Part shown: one piece after another, positions 10,468-21,538 of the stretch | How positions within the stretch are numbered: the first letter of the stretch is position 1 | How the letters are laid out: each line of letters opens with the position of its first letter | Origin: Dendrolimus kikuchii | Taxonomy: Eukaryota; Arthropoda; Insecta; Lepidoptera; Lasiocampidae | Length of the DNA stretch: 64,000 nucleotides | Direction of reading: 5' to 3' | Assembly (NCBI GenBank): GCA_019925095.2 | Contig: CM034397.1 | Coordinates: 2,440,001-2,504,000 of the forward strand | Program-made: the position numbers and the translations under genes | The notes under the pieces: generated by a model | Databases searched by the model: none | Told to the model about the DNA's origin: nothing | Seen by the model: the letters and a program-made list of their open reading frames with translations, nothing else

Positions 10468-11010
10468 ATACATACATAACTTCACGCCAGTTCCCTTGCG
10501 GGGTAGGCACGAACAACAGAGCGCCATATAGACCCATTCTTACACACCTCACTTGCTTCTTTGACATTCATAACTCTTGTCATGCACACTCGTCTGTTCT
10601 TAAGGCTCCTGACATCACCCTCCGCTAGTACACGATCAATTTGATCATGGAAGGTGTGTCGTGGCCTTCCACGACTTCTGCATCCATCCACTTTTGCATT
10701 GTATATCTGTTTAGTCATTCTTTCATCATGCATTCTTTCCACATGCCTAAACCACCGGACCATTCCTTTCCTTACCTTCACCCCGACACTCTCTTTCAGA
10801 CCAACTCTCTTTCTTACTTCGGTATTACGAGCGCGGTCCGCGAGCGTCACTCCGCAGATTTTGCGCAGTGCTCGCATCTCGACCGCGTTTACTCTACTTT
10901 CATGCTCTCTCTTCCAAACCCAACTCTCGCTTCCATACGTGAGCGTAGGTACCAGCACCGCGTTGTGTATGGCGAGCTGGGCCTTCTGACTGAGGTTCTT
11001 AGCGCCTAGT
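10468..11010 (-). mobile_element. LINE-B, one of the longest copies
   Basis: On the minus strand an open frame from ~10958 to 10482 reads LVPTLTYGSESWVWKREHES ... LRKICGVTLADRARNTEVRK ... AYPARELA. A perfect 14-bp duplication ACTTAAGAAAATAC flanks it (10454-10467; 11011-11024). The frame is uninterrupted, so this copy is recent, but the RT catalytic core is missing (5' truncation). Confidence 0.9.
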
Positions 11011-11024
11011 ACTTAAGAAAATAC

Positions 11025-11843
11025 TATCCAAGAAACCCTTTAATGGGCGTAGTCCGACAAGCACTACCGATTTTCTTTGCTCCAGACTTGAAAAACCGAC
11101 ACCGCGTCTACAATCTCAGCATATATAACTAGCCTCTATTTTAGAAACGCAGATTTTTGGCATCGAAATTCATCGACATGAAACGTTTAAGTTATTATTT
11201 CCTCTGCAACAGATTTTGAGAGTTATTTTCAAGATTTATAAATACGTGTGATGCACAGAAAGCATGTTTATGTTTACGAATTCACTTTGTCGGTGAAATT
11301 GTTATGGAATCATGCAATAGCAAGATGGGAAACAATGATACAAAGTTACAGAGGATTGCAGTGGTTTCTTGTTTGGAAAGTAAAATTTATTCATTAGCTA
11401 TAAGCCAAGTGCGAAACGGCTATACGAGCAGCATGCAAAACTCCCACTGTCTACGTTACCACAGAAGTATTTACGGGAACGCGAGCAGCAGCAGGTGAAT
11501 GTGCCATAATTTTCAGATCAGTTACAAATGTAAAATCTTGTTAAGTTTCTTTTCAATTATTGGCTAATTTGATCAGAAAAAATATATACCGAACCAATGT
11601 TCCCCAAACTTTTTTGTCTAGTAGACCCCTAACCAATTTGCACTGCATTTAGTGGATCTTTTTAACCGACTTCAAAAAGAGGAGGTTCTAAATTCATCAA
11701 ATGAAATCTTTATTTGTATGAAACATAGATAACAAGGTCTTATGATATGGTGAGAACATGTCTCGCCATTTAATGACATACAAATTTTCTTAAAAACTAA
11801 TATGGTTTATAATCATCATACACCTTTGTGTCAAAGTTTAATA
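11025..11843. other. mostly unassigned sequence
   Basis: No supported gene. An ORF at 11304-11498 (+) has weak coding character only. 11640-11660 (gatctttttaaccgacttca) looks like an old repeat scrap. Confidence 0.3.
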
Positions 11844-12155
11844 TTTTTTTTATTGCAGGAGTTCAGCAGACAGGCAGACGGTCCACTTCATGGAAACCGG
11901 TTACCACCGCCTATGGACATTTGCAACACCAAAGGTGCTACAAATGCGCTGCTGCTCTCTTAAGGGAGTCTGAAACCTGGACACTAATGCCGGAACACAA
12001 CTCGAGGTTATTATGGCGACATACTTTAGACCAAGGGTGGTAGCCATCCAGTCGGGCAAATGCCCTTCCACCTGGTTGTGGGTTGTTTTGTCGCCTCTTA
12101 CGACAGGCCGCCGGGCCGCAGGAAATTGTATTCTTTCTCCGTTCCGGCACGGATA
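11844..12155 (-). mobile_element. SINE-A, full length
   Basis: T-run and tattgcaggagttcagcag at left, ccgttccggcacggata at right. Confidence 0.85.
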
Positions 12156-12837
12156 AAACAATTATGTTCATAATACAATTATGTACTTGATAAATGTTAA
12201 CTTTATTAATAATAATTAATTGTCGAATATTTTGAATTATGAGCGCATGTTGATTATATAAAAAAATGTCATTTAATCTAACTAAATAATTCTGATATCC
12301 GATAAAAACATTTCTCAACCAGCCATGAGAATCATTTTCTTTAAAGTGTTTGAGAGGTAATTCTATTATTGAGGCAGGTATTCGATATATTATCAGCCAT
12401 AACTTTGTTGTGTCTGAACTGATTTTGATAACTCTTTTTGCGTTGGATTTAGCACAATTTCTAGTTGGTCCCATATAAATTGTAAATACAAACGCATTGT
12501 GTCTTATTTTATTATTTTATTTAAAGAAAGTGAAACATATCGTCACGTCTTGCTTAAATGGAATTCACTATCGTGAATCTCTATTTGCAGCTTGCGGACC
12601 CCCAGATTTCGTTTTCGCTGATATGGACTCCTTGAAGTTTGTTATAGACCTCAGGGGTTCGTGTACACTTTGGGGACATATGTCCTAAACAGTATAATGG
12701 CAGAAAGTGAAGATATCTTTTGTAGCCAGAAATAAATGATCTAGTACGAATTTAAAAAAAGTTGTAGACATTGACGCCCTCAGGAGAATCGACTATCTAT
12801 TCATTATGATATTTAATAAGGGACTACATAATTTTAT
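12156..12837. other. unassigned; open minus frame 12157-12474
   Basis: The minus strand is open for ~100 codons from 12474 (protein-like stretch RNCAKSNAKRVIKISSDTTK) before running into SINE-A. No splice sites or homologue recognised. 12555-12690 (+) has LINE-like text around cagacctcagg. No gene claimed. Confidence 0.25.
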
Positions 12838-12849
12838 AAATTATAATAT

Positions 12850-13135
12850 CAGCCCGTAAATGTCCCACTGCTGGGCTCGAGCCTGCTATTATAGGGGGAA
12901 CGGACAGTATACCCGTCACGCTTGTCCAAGGCGGCTTGGCAGATTTGACACATCCCTTATCTCGATGTGCAGGTTGCATCACGATGTTTTCCTTCACCGT
13001 TGTTAGCACGTGGTAAATGTAACAATATGCACATTAGATCAGAAAACTGACTAAGTGGTGCATGCGTTCCGGCCAGGATCGAACCCCTGCCCTTTGAGGT
13101 GAGGACGCGTGCGCTAGCCATTACGCTTCCACGAC
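12850..13135 (-). mobile_element. tRNA-derived SINE (family F), complete head
   Basis: Minus strand: A box TGGCTAGCGCACG (13108-13120) and B box GGTTCGATCCTGG (13074-13086) give a tRNA-like Pol III promoter. The body follows (acatcgtgatg, cacatcgagata, tccgttcccc) and the tail cccagcagtgggaca at ~12860. This is the usual lepidopteran tRNA-SINE layout. Confidence 0.8.
13074..13120 (-). promoter_or_regulatory. Pol III A and B boxes of SINE-F
   Basis: A box (TGGCTAGCGCACG) and B box (GGTTCGATCCTGG) lie ~22 bp apart, as in a tRNA; they lead into the SINE body, not into a mature tRNA. Confidence 0.7.
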
Positions 13136-13139
13136 TACA

Positions 13140-13694
13140 TACTATAAAAATTATCACAAAACGGTTGGCCCGGATCAGCCCGACCGCGGTTAGGACGGCA
13201 GGCTGGCAGGCACGGACAGACAGACACAGACGGCGGCGTCTCAGGCGCCGCCAATCAAGATCTCTCCACGTCCCTGCGAGGGACGTTAGGAGACATAGCC
13301 CCCCCACAGGATAGACTAGGCGTGTTGCTGGGAAGTTTCTTTCGCCGTTTCTTCTCTCCCAGCCATAACACGTTACGAAATGGCAGTAAGATAGCGTAGG
13401 CCGCCGCGAACCGCCGATCCCGGCCCGCCGGGATCCTTCCCCTCGGGCTTTATATTACCCGTCGCCCGTTCTCAATTAGTGCTTTGTGTCGCCCTATGGT
13501 GGGCATCATTAAATTCATCCCCCTCTCATGGCAACAGTCCAGCCGAGGTAAAACTCCTTAGGGAGCTCCCTCGAGCAAGTTGCCCCCCCGGGCTCGAGCG
13601 CCTTCGCTTCGCGAAGGCACTCGCCCCAAAATCCCCGGTAAAGTTGTAAGGTCTTCGGACCAACAACATAAAGTCAAGTCCAATAAAAAAAAAA
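13140..13694 (+). repeat. GC-rich retroelement 3' UTR with poly(A)
   Basis: GC-rich, non-coding, ends caagtccaataaaaaaaaa at 13680-13696, so it was copied from RNA. It contains a CG-rich hairpin gccttcgcttcgcgaaggc (13600-13619). The style resembles R1-type LINE 3' UTRs; the family is not certain. Confidence 0.5.
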
Positions 13695-13739
13695 AAACTA
13701 TAAAAATTTAATAAAAAGGTACTACTTATATATTTTGAA

Positions 13740-14020
13740 ATATATTATTGTATATGTGTATATAAGTATATATGACTATGTATATATGTATGTATTTGTA
13801 TATTTATTTCTTAAATTAGTTTGAGTATATATGTATCTATTGCCTTTTTCCTGCACCACCTACATCGCCTGATTCAAATCCTTTGATTTAGGTTGCCTGG
13901 AAGAGATCGCTTTGAGCGATATGGCCGCCTATTGTATTGCCTAGAAAATATTGTAAATATGGTCTGTTTTTATAATTGTATATTTTGGTGTGCAATAAAA
14001 TGTTATCTCTCTCTATATAT
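13740..14020 (+). repeat. LINE family I, 3' UTR
   Basis: ggttgcctggaagagatcgc ... gtgcaataaaatgttatct at 13890-14010; the same 3' end occurs at 30598-30715 and 44095-44140. Confidence 0.6.
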
Positions 14021-14240
14021 ATATATATATCTATTGTATACATATAATAAAACTGTAGAGGTCGAATTTCTGTACAATGAAAAAAAATGCTAAAAACCGA
14101 GTCAGGTGGATGTAAGAAGTGAAATAGAACTAATTTAGATTTTTTTACATTTTTTGATTCTCTGTCTGTCTGCTTGTACCGGCTAATCTCCGAAACGGCT
14201 GGACCGATTTAAATGATTAACAGAGTCAGATCTGCAAATC
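14021..14240 (+). mobile_element. Helitron fragment (5' part)
   Basis: Shares catataataaaactgtagag, gtacaatgaaaaaaaat and ggatgtaagaagtgaa with the complete element 20319-20623, then diverges without a CTAG end. Confidence 0.65.
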
Positions 14241-14995
14241 AGCAACTTTACAGGAGAGCGCTCTGAACTTTGAATTGCTTATATTTTTTTTACTACAAGA
14301 ATTAAATTTTCAAAAAAAATATTATATGTTAATATATGTTCGAGAGCTTATTTGCAATGCAATTAAATAACATTTTTACTTATCTAAATGTTTGAAAAGC
14401 TAGTAATGGCTTTGTTATCCGTACATGGGTCATCATGATTTGTCGGATCTGTCACATCCAACAAAGTTACATGGACAAACATATTTATTCTTTGTAAGAA
14501 GTGCCACATACAACATTGTCATTAGTAAATCCTGTTTAAGTTTATGTCGTATTTAAATTGATATTATAAATTAAATCCAATTTTTAATAAATTTGTTTCA
14601 CAAATAACAAATAATCAAACATAATTGACAATTTAGGGACAAAATGAAAACAATCTTTGCCATAAAATTTGTTAAAATCATTAATTATAAAGTCTACCTG
14701 TATGAATGGCACTTAATAATCACATTTCAGGTTTCATTAGCTTAGATAATCAGTCTTAGTAATTTCTTTCTTACAAAAATATACCCCGCATACCCCCCTC
14801 GCGCCCCGCTAATAACGTCGGGAGTTAACATTCGTCATTGTTAATGGGAGATGGTGGCATATATGACATTGTTAATGTGGCTATTTTAAAAACTATGAGG
14901 AAAAATTACCTTTTTGTTGCTGCTATTGAAAAACAATGCTTTTTTAGGGTCATTAGTGAAATAAAACCAAAATGTCGAAAATTGCATATCATACA
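14241..14995. other. AT-rich spacer
   Basis: No gene or repeat recognised. An isolated C-rich patch lies at 14785-14825. Confidence 0.3.
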
Positions 14996-14999
14996 GAGA

Positions 15000-15454
15000 T
15001 CCTGGCCGGAACGGATGCACCACTTAGGCAGTTTTCTGACCTAATGTGCATAGAGTAAATAATATAACCATAAACAAAATTAAAATTAAATAATTAAAAT
15101 TAACAAGTTGGCGGTAGGCTAAATAAAACTTTAACAATACTCGTTGACACTTGACATCTTCCGTGATTACGGCCACTGAAAAGTGGCCGAAACGTCGGAA
15201 AAACCAAAATCAAATAAAATTACCGCACTTAAAACCGTTAAAACGTAGTTTTATAATGTGCATATTGTTACAATCACCACTGTTAGCAGGTGCTAACAGC
15301 GGTGAAGGAAAACATCGTGATGAAACCTGCACATCGAGATAACCGATATGTCAACCTGCCAAACTGGCTTGGACAAGATTGTCGTGAATACTATCCGTTC
15401 CCCTATAGTGGGAGGCCAGAGCCCAGCAGTGGGATTTTTATGTTTATGAGCTGT
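15000..15454 (+). mobile_element. SINE-F interrupted by repeat D
   Basis: The SINE-F body runs 15000-15051 (cctggccggaacggatgcac) and resumes at 15254 (attgttacaatc to gcccagcagtggga). The tRNA-like head is mostly lost; the middle is the repeat-D insertion. Confidence 0.8.
15052..15253 (+). mobile_element. repeat D inserted into SINE-F, 10-bp duplication
   Basis: TAATGTGCAT at 15042-15051 and 15254-15263. The insert begins agagtaaataat and ends cgttaaaacgtagttt. The sharp 5' start inside the longer family sequence points to a 5'-truncated retrocopy. Confidence 0.85.
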
Positions 15455-15463
15455 TATTATTTA

Positions 15464-15984
15464 TCTATACTAATATTATAAAGCTGAAGAGTTTGTTTGT
15501 TTTTTTGTTTGTTTACGCGCTAATCTCAGGAACCGCGGGTCCGATTTGAAAAATTCTTTCAGTATTGAATAGTACATTTATCGAGGAAGGCTATAGGCTA
15601 TATTATATTTTCAAAACAATTAGGGATCCTTACTAAAAGTCCAATAATGTAACCCAAGGTGTAGCTGCGAAACTATTGATTATAGAACAAAACGATGTAC
15701 TACCACTTTGCAGAACATATAATTGTCTATAAAAAATATCGCGTAACCATATGTCTAACTATTGTAGTTATCTCACAATAAGTGTTTTCTTTTATTTTTT
15801 TAAATAATTAAAATGCCGTCGCTTCAAAAGCTCTTTATTTTGTACCTTGGTATTAATCATTATCAAAATAAATTACTCCATAATCAAGACGAATTCAATA
15901 CCTTTCTAGAACTTTTTGAATTATTCAATTCGGACGTTTCATTCAAAAGATATCGCGATATTTAAAATGTAAGTATTAGTGTTG
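15464..15984 (+). mobile_element. Helitron, longer subfamily, 5' part
   Basis: A|TCTATACTAATATTATAAAG start at 15464. It shares with 63802-64000 a distinct interior (ttagggatccttactaaaag, taatgtaacccaaggtgta) not found in the short copies. No CTAG end before the next element. Confidence 0.65.
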
Positions 15985-16208
15985 TAGCCAAATATACTAA
16001 TATCTTTTGATTGAACGCGCTAATCTCAGGAACTACTGGTCTGATTTGAAAAATTCTTTCAGTGTTGGATGCCCATTTATCGATGAAGGCTATAGGCTAT
16101 ATATCATCACACTAAGACCAATAGGAGCGGAGCACCAATGAAGAATGTTTCAAAATCGGAGGGTTTTGAAAGCAAATTCCACGCGGACGACGTCACGGAC
16201 ACAGCTAG
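15985..16208 (+). mobile_element. Helitron, short type
   Basis: It has the usual body (cgctaatctcaggaact, gagcggagcaccaatg) and ends acagCTAG before T at 16209. The 5' end is blurred against the preceding element. Confidence 0.65.
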
Positions 16209-16391
16209 TGTTATATATGTATATTATATTATACTCAACGGCTATTGTTCGTCCTTACTTTTTTGACACAATTTTCCACTTTGTACTTAGTATTGGTGTT
16301 GACGTTGCAATTCATAAATATGCCGTCATGACAACGCGGACGAATTGTCGTTGGTAAATACTGCTAATCTGAAATAAAAAAGGATACTCAC

Positions 16392-16634
16392 ATCATCATA
16401 TTGGATGCTGTTGTTGATACTCCTAACTGCATCATCAGCGTAAAAGGAGATATTGCTCAGAAAATTCCTCAAGTCCACTCCAGCTTTTGAAGTGAACTCA
16501 GTGTATAAGTCCAGGATATCTTCTCTCGCTTTCTCCAGGTCTTGGCTAAGATCTGAGGTATACCTCTCCTGGTGTTGGAGGTCAACTCTTCGAGGGGTGT
16601 CTGACTGGTTTTTCACGTCTACGTATAAGGCATC
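16392..16634 (-). CDS. internal exon of a predicted secreted protein (unknown function)
   Basis: Minus strand: acceptor ATTTCAG ends at 16635, exon 243 bp (81 codons, phase 0 at both ends), then a strong donor GTGAGT (16391-16386). The frame is open throughout: DALYVDVKNQSDTPRRVD ... DLSQDLEKAREDILDLYTEF ... GVDLRNFLSNISFYADD ... NSIQYDD. Charged, helix-prone, no Cys, no transmembrane segment. It does not match any repeat in the window. The phase fits a direct join to the signal-peptide exon at 34461-34535, making it the start of a mature secreted protein. Downstream exons are not visible to 1 and must lie left of the window. Family not recognised. Confidence 0.75.
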
Positions 16635-16849
16635 CTGAAATTGATATTTTAATCAATTAATGAATAATTGATATAAAAGAAATTCTTCTTTCATGGTAGG
16701 TATTGTGATGTGTCATAGCAGCTCATAAATGAAGACACCTGTCTCCTTCCAATGAGGAGTCGAATTCTGTCATTCTATGTCATCGAAGTCAATGGGTAAG
16801 GTTCTCAAAGTTTAAATTGAATCTCAAAAGTTAATCAAGTTCCGGGCTC

Positions 16850-17250
16850 TTTTCAGCGTCGGCGTACCGGCCGTATTAGAACCGAATGGCTTGGTACGCG
16901 AGAATGGCAAGAGGCCGGGTGGTATGTCACTTATTCCTTGGAAGATGGGACGGCCGCTTGTTTGAGACGCGACATGTGTAGACACTCTAGCGCCGTCTCA
17001 TCTTCCAATGACTGAGTTAGAGGCTGGCAACACTGCTTCAAAAGCTGAAGCTCTCAAAAGTGACAAATATGGAACCTTAGGAAGGGGTTACATATTTCTG
17101 CCGTTTGAAGTTGAAACATTAGGTCCGTGGGGTCCATCGGCAAAGAGTTTCTTCAAAGAGATTTGCAAGAAACTTCAAGAAACATCGCCATACAGCGCCG
17201 CAATGTAGCCAGCCTTATGGGCACGCTCCCATCTGGCAGCGATTTGTTAC
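16850..17250 (+). pseudogene. LINE-type ORF, C-terminal fragment
   Basis: The plus strand reads KYGTLGRGYIFLPFEVETLG PWG, then after a shift IAIQRRNVASLMGTLPSG and a stop near 17252. This pattern recurs at the ends of insect retroelement polyproteins. At least one frameshift near 17190. Confidence 0.6.
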
Positions 17251-17369
17251 ACACTCTATAATAGCTTGTACTATTTATAACTTAATTTATTTTTAGTTTT
17301 TAATTGTATTTTTTAAAACAGTATTAATTTATTACGTATAATCGAATACAATGCAAGAAAACTTAACTT

Positions 17370-17540
17370 ATTTGTATTGTATTCTACTCATAGTCCCTCA
17401 AGACTATAAGTAGAATACTGAGCCTAAATCACCATCTTCTATGGGTAAGGTGCCCAGAAGACTAGTTACTTTTCCTTGCTGGATCGCCATACTGATCCCT
17501 TGGCCGAGGTAAGCACCAGCCCTCTGATTGTATTTAATAT
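17370..17540. repeat. repeat K, copy 2
   Basis: See 8530-8665; shared blocks aaggtgcccagaa, ctggatcgccatactgatcc, caccagccctctga. Confidence 0.45.
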
Positions 17541-17920
17541 ATTAATCAAGTTCTCAATGTCACTATCCGTAAGATATACATACATTGATTTTACTAACAA
17601 AAAATAGACGTCTACTTTTGAAATAGAGTATACATAGATAGCAATTCCCTACAAGATGATAATTATACAGTGGAAAGTCGAGTCGGGAGCAGAATCTATG
17701 TCATGTATGAAAATGAGATCTTTCGCAGATTATTTCTTTATCATATTAATGCTATAAAAATATTAATTAATAATTAACCTACATGTTTTAAATTCCACGC
17801 TTATATCGTAAAGAATTTTTATTTTTTTATGACTTTTATAACCTAAATATCGCCATATCAAGGTTAACGGTGTTTTAATGAACTTTCTGCAGACTGGAAA
17901 TTTCTTTCTTAAGAAAAGTT
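17541..17920. other. AT-rich spacer
   Basis: Nothing recognised. Confidence 0.3.
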
Positions 17921-17921
17921 T

Positions 17922-18127
17922 GCCAGGTGGTAGGGCATTTGCTTAGGGATGGCTACCACCCCTGGTCTAAAGTATGTCGCCATAATAACCTTGAGTTGTG
18001 TTCCGGCATTAGTGACCAGGTTCCAGTCCCCTTTAAGAGAGCAGCAGCGCATTTGTAGCACCTTTTGTGTTGCAAATATCTATAGGCGATGGTAACCGCT
18101 TTCCATCAAGTGGGCCGTCTGCCTTTG
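17922..18127 (+). mobile_element. SINE-A, 5'-truncated at the internal stem
   Basis: Begins gccaggtggtagggc, i.e. at the base of the predicted stem, and runs to the tail (ccgtctgcct), without poly(A). Confidence 0.8.
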
Positions 18128-18239
18128 TCTTGTTCTTAAAAATGGAATAGCAAGCAAGTATTCCTTGCTTGCTACTGTCCAAGGTATTGTTTAATCTACG
18201 TTTTATTGTTGACTGAATACTCCTATTAATTTCTGCATC

Positions 18240-18480
18240 TGCTGTTGCCAGCTTGTCGGTTTTCTATCGGATACATTTTGGAGAGTTTGCATTGGAGCTT
18301 TTCAATCTTCTCCCGCCGTCTCCCTTCCATCATCGGGCAACCAGACACACTGGCATGCGGCACCGCTATTTGGTGGACATACCACCTATACGAACAAAGC
18401 GCTTTGAGTCCACCTTCATTATGCGCAGCGCAAAGGAGTGGAACTCACTGCTGGAGTCTGTTTTTCCCGAAACGTCGTGT
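18240..18480 (+). pseudogene. jockey-like LINE, C-terminal ORF2 fragment
   Basis: [19 protein letters not shown] ... [20 protein letters not shown]; paralogue of 39325-39837. Frame broken near 18280. Confidence 0.75.
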
Positions 18481-18700
18481 TTGATATTATGTTGGCACAG
18501 CAATGAGCTGAGTGCAAACCTTGTTTGCTGAAAATGCAGCGTACAAATTCTCAAAATATGTTTTATATTTTTAAGATACATGTCAGCAATGTACGTCGGT
18601 ATTTCTTCAAATATTTTTTTCTTTATTTCTTTCTATGTTGATATAAAATTATTTAATAGAATTGATAGAATTAATTCCTTCTCTTACTTCTTTACTTTGA

Positions 18701-18984
18701 ACATGTGGAAAGAACGCATGATGAAAGAATGACTAAACAGATATACATGCAATGAAAAAGTGGATGGATTCAGAAGTCGTGGAAGCCACGACACACCTTC
18801 CATGATCAAGTTGATCGTGTACTAGCAGAAGGTGATGTCAGGAGCCTTAAGAACGGACGAGCGTGCATGACAAGAGCTATGAATGTCAAAGAAGCAAGTG
18901 AGGTGTGTAAGAATAAGCCTGAATGGCGCTCTGTTGTTCGTGCCTACCCCGCAAGGGAACTGGCGTGAAGTTATGTATGTATGT
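18701..18984 (+). mobile_element. LINE-B, 5'-truncated copy
   Basis: Starts acatgtggaaagaacgcatg and ends in the ATGT tail. ACTTCTTT on both sides suggests an imperfect target duplication. Small indels disrupt the frame. Confidence 0.8.
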
Positions 18985-19467
18985 ACTTCTTTTGTTACGA
19001 TATATGCATTTATTCATATATTATGCGTCGTCTCGCTGTTCGCTAACATCTGCAAGAGTTTGTCGACCAGTTGTCGTATCAGTAGTGCGTCCATTCAAAA
19101 AGATCAAAGCGTAATTTTCGCAGATAAATGAAAGTAAACCAAATTTTCAAAAATTTGAAACATAAACAAACATTTTCAGACGACCTTACTCCCCTAAGGC
19201 CAGCAATAAAAGCTCGCCTTACGCAAAATTATTCCCGTGATGTCATAAAGGAAACCCGTAAAGTTTTACTACTATAGTTGTAACTTTATTTTTAGTGATA
19301 ATTCATACATTCACGTTTGTCTGATGTTTGTGGACGGCCTTCTGTGATTCGCTATATTGGTATCTTATTACATGTAGGACACCTGTTCATACCCACAAAT
19401 TTAGTATTCGCACTCAGAAAGGTTAAAGATTAATTAACTTTAAAACAAATTATATTGTTACACCGTT
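18985..19467. other. spacer, nothing recognised
   Basis: No coding or repeat signal. Confidence 0.3.
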
Positions 19468-20071
19468 GGAAGGTACACCGCTGATATAGAAAGAAGAGTG
19501 AATTTGGGGAACAGTGTGAATGGAGCGTTAGGTAAACTTCTAGGCGCTAAGAACCTCAGCCAGAAGGAGCAGCTTGCCATACACAACGCGGTGCTGGTAC
19601 CTACGCTCACGTATGGAAGCGAGAGTTGGGTATGGAAGAGAGAGCATGAAAGTAGAGTAAACGCGGTTGAGATGCGAGCATTGCGCAAAATGACCGCGTT
19701 CGTAATACCGAAGTAAGAAAGAGAGTTGGTCTGAAAGAGAGTGTCGGGGTGAAGGTAAGGAAAGGAATGCTCCGGTGGTTCGGACATGTGGAAAGAATGC
19801 ATGATGAAAGAATGACTAAACAGATATACAATGCAAAAGTGGATGGATGCAGAAGTCGTGGAAGGCCACGATACACCTTCCATAATCAAATTGATCGTGT
19901 ACTAGCAGAAGGTGATGTCAGGAGCCTTAAGAACAGACGAGCGTGCATGACAAGAGCTATGAATGTCACAGAAGCAAGTGAGGTGTGTAAGAATAAGCCT
20001 GAATGGCGCTCTGTTGTTCGTGCCTACCCCGCAAGGGAACTGGCGTGAAGTTATGTATGTATGTGTGTATG
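19468..20071 (+). mobile_element. LINE-B, longest 5' extent in the window
   Basis: Extends LINE-B upstream to YTADIERRVNLGNSVNGALG ... LGAKNLSQKEQLAIHNAV. A deletion of ~20 bp near 19690 (after GCGCAAAAT) removes CGVTLAD and breaks the frame; the rest continues to AYPARELA and the ATGT tail. Confidence 0.85.
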
Positions 20072-20139
20072 TGATTGTCTGCCGATTATTATTATTATTT
20101 AAGATTTATTTAATTCATTCGCATCGAGCTTAGACTTTA

Positions 20140-20318
20140 TCTATACTAATATTATAAAGTGGTAAAGTTTGTATGTGATGTTGTAGCCGGTAATCTCTGG
20201 ATCTACTAAACCGATTTAAAAAATTCTTTTACTGTTCGAAAGCTACGTTCACAGGGAGTGTCATAGGCTATATAACATGACGCTATATACCACGGGAGCG
20301 GGACAGATAAATCATCTA
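20140..20318 (+). mobile_element. Helitron 5' fragment
   Basis: A|TCTATACTAATATTATAAAG start, related to 63013-63195 (gaaagctac, tcataggcta). Ends without CTAG where the next Helitron begins. Confidence 0.6.
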
Positions 20319-20623
20319 TCTATACATATAATAAAACTGTAGAGGTCGAATTTCTGTACAATGAAAAAAAATCCTACAAACCGAGTCAGGGGGATGTAAG
20401 AAGTGAAGTAGAACTAATTTAGATTTTTTTCAATTTTTTTGTTTCTCATGTCTGTTTGTACTGGCTAATTTCCGAAACGACTGAACCGATTTAAATGAAA
20501 TTTTGTATGGTGGTACCTTATATCCATGGTCAACGTATAGGATACTTTTGATCCCGAAAAATTAAAAGGTTCCCGTGTGATAGTTAAAAAACCGCACCAT
20601 GCGAAGTCGCGGGCATCAGCTAG
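20319..20623 (+). mobile_element. non-autonomous Helitron, complete (305 bp)
   Basis: Starts TCTATACATATAATAAAAC after A (20318) and ends gcatcagCTAG before T (20624). The subterminal gcgaagtcgcgggc near the 3' end can pair, as expected for the Helitron 3' hairpin. Confidence 0.8.
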
Positions 20624-21097
20624 TTTTTGTATATAGGAGGAACAAGTAAAGCCTTAGGCAAAGAAGAGTTTATTAAAATTTATTGTTATTGTGTAATGAT
20701 TACATACCTTGCTTATCAATTGAGGCTGCTCGCGCTTATCATTATACGTTTATGAAATGTATTAAATTAAATGCTCCTCTTTCGTAATTTTCATAGGCAT
20801 TTAAATTTCAGTGGTAGACCCCACGCAAAAAACTTAGTAGGTACACAGCGCTGTAGGCTGAATCTCTTGAGTAATATTTTTAAAAATCTTCGAATGGGGA
20901 TCAAAATTTCATGAAAAATTATGGACAGTCTCCTAAGACCATTTTCGTGTAGCTACAACGGTTAAGGTCCTTCTCCCCTTACTGCCTCGCTGCAAGTTTC
21001 CACCCTATATGTTTAGGATACTCGGTATTGACATGGAAAAATAATTTGACTTCGGAATAAAACTTACAAAAAAAAACAGCTGGAGATATAAATAGAA
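20624..21097. other. AT-rich spacer
   Basis: Nothing recognised. Confidence 0.3.
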
Positions 21098-21110
21098 TAA
21101 GAAATATAAA

Positions 21111-21405
21111 GGTAAGGAAAGGAATGCTCCGGTGGTTCGGGCATGTGGAAAGAATGACTAAACAGATATACAATGCAAAAGTGGATGGATGCCGAAGTCG
21201 TGGAAGGCCACGACACACCTTCCATGATCAAATTGATCGTGTACTAGCAGAAGGTGATGTCAGGAGCTTTAAGAACAGACGAGCGCGCATGACAAGAGTT
21301 ATGAATGTCAAAGAAGCAAGTCAGGTGTGTAAGAATAAGCCTGAATGGCGCTCTGTTGTTCGTGCCTACCCCGCAAGGGAGCTGGCGTGAAGTTATGTAT
21401 GTATG
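21111..21405 (+). mobile_element. LINE-B, 5'-truncated copy
   Basis: A perfect 13-bp duplication TAAGAAATATAAA flanks it (21098-21110; 21406-21418). Frame open from KVRKGMLRWFGHVERM to AYPARELA. Confidence 0.9.
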
Positions 21406-21419
21406 TAAGAAATATAAAA

Positions 21420-21538
21420 TATATATTTTTAGCTAGACGTGTTGCTGGGGAGTTTCTTGCCGCTACTTCTCCTTAACAGCAATAACACGCTGCAAAGCGG
21501 TGTACGTAGAATAGGAAAATGTTCTCCAGTGGAACTTA
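21420..21538 (+). mobile_element. jockey-like LINE-E fragment, plus orientation
   Basis: gacgtgttgctggggagttt ... gttctccagtggaactta, the reverse orientation of 23345-23905. Part of it was the source for patches in the SINE at 21673. Confidence 0.7.

Noticed and set aside
10641..11009. Frames reading MIMEGVSWPSTTSASIHFCIV... at several sites
   Set aside because: These are the antisense strand of LINE-B.
11304..11498. 64-residue plus-strand ORF ending at AGCAG|GTGAAT, possible exon
   Set aside because: No upstream acceptor, no partner exon in phase, and weak coding composition.
13074..13120. tRNA gene
   Set aside because: A and B boxes are present but the sequence leads into a SINE body and does not form a mature tRNA cloverleaf with flanking unique sequence.
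13099..13314. Arg-rich ORF
   Set aside because: It spans the SINE-F head and the GC-rich retroelement 3' UTR.
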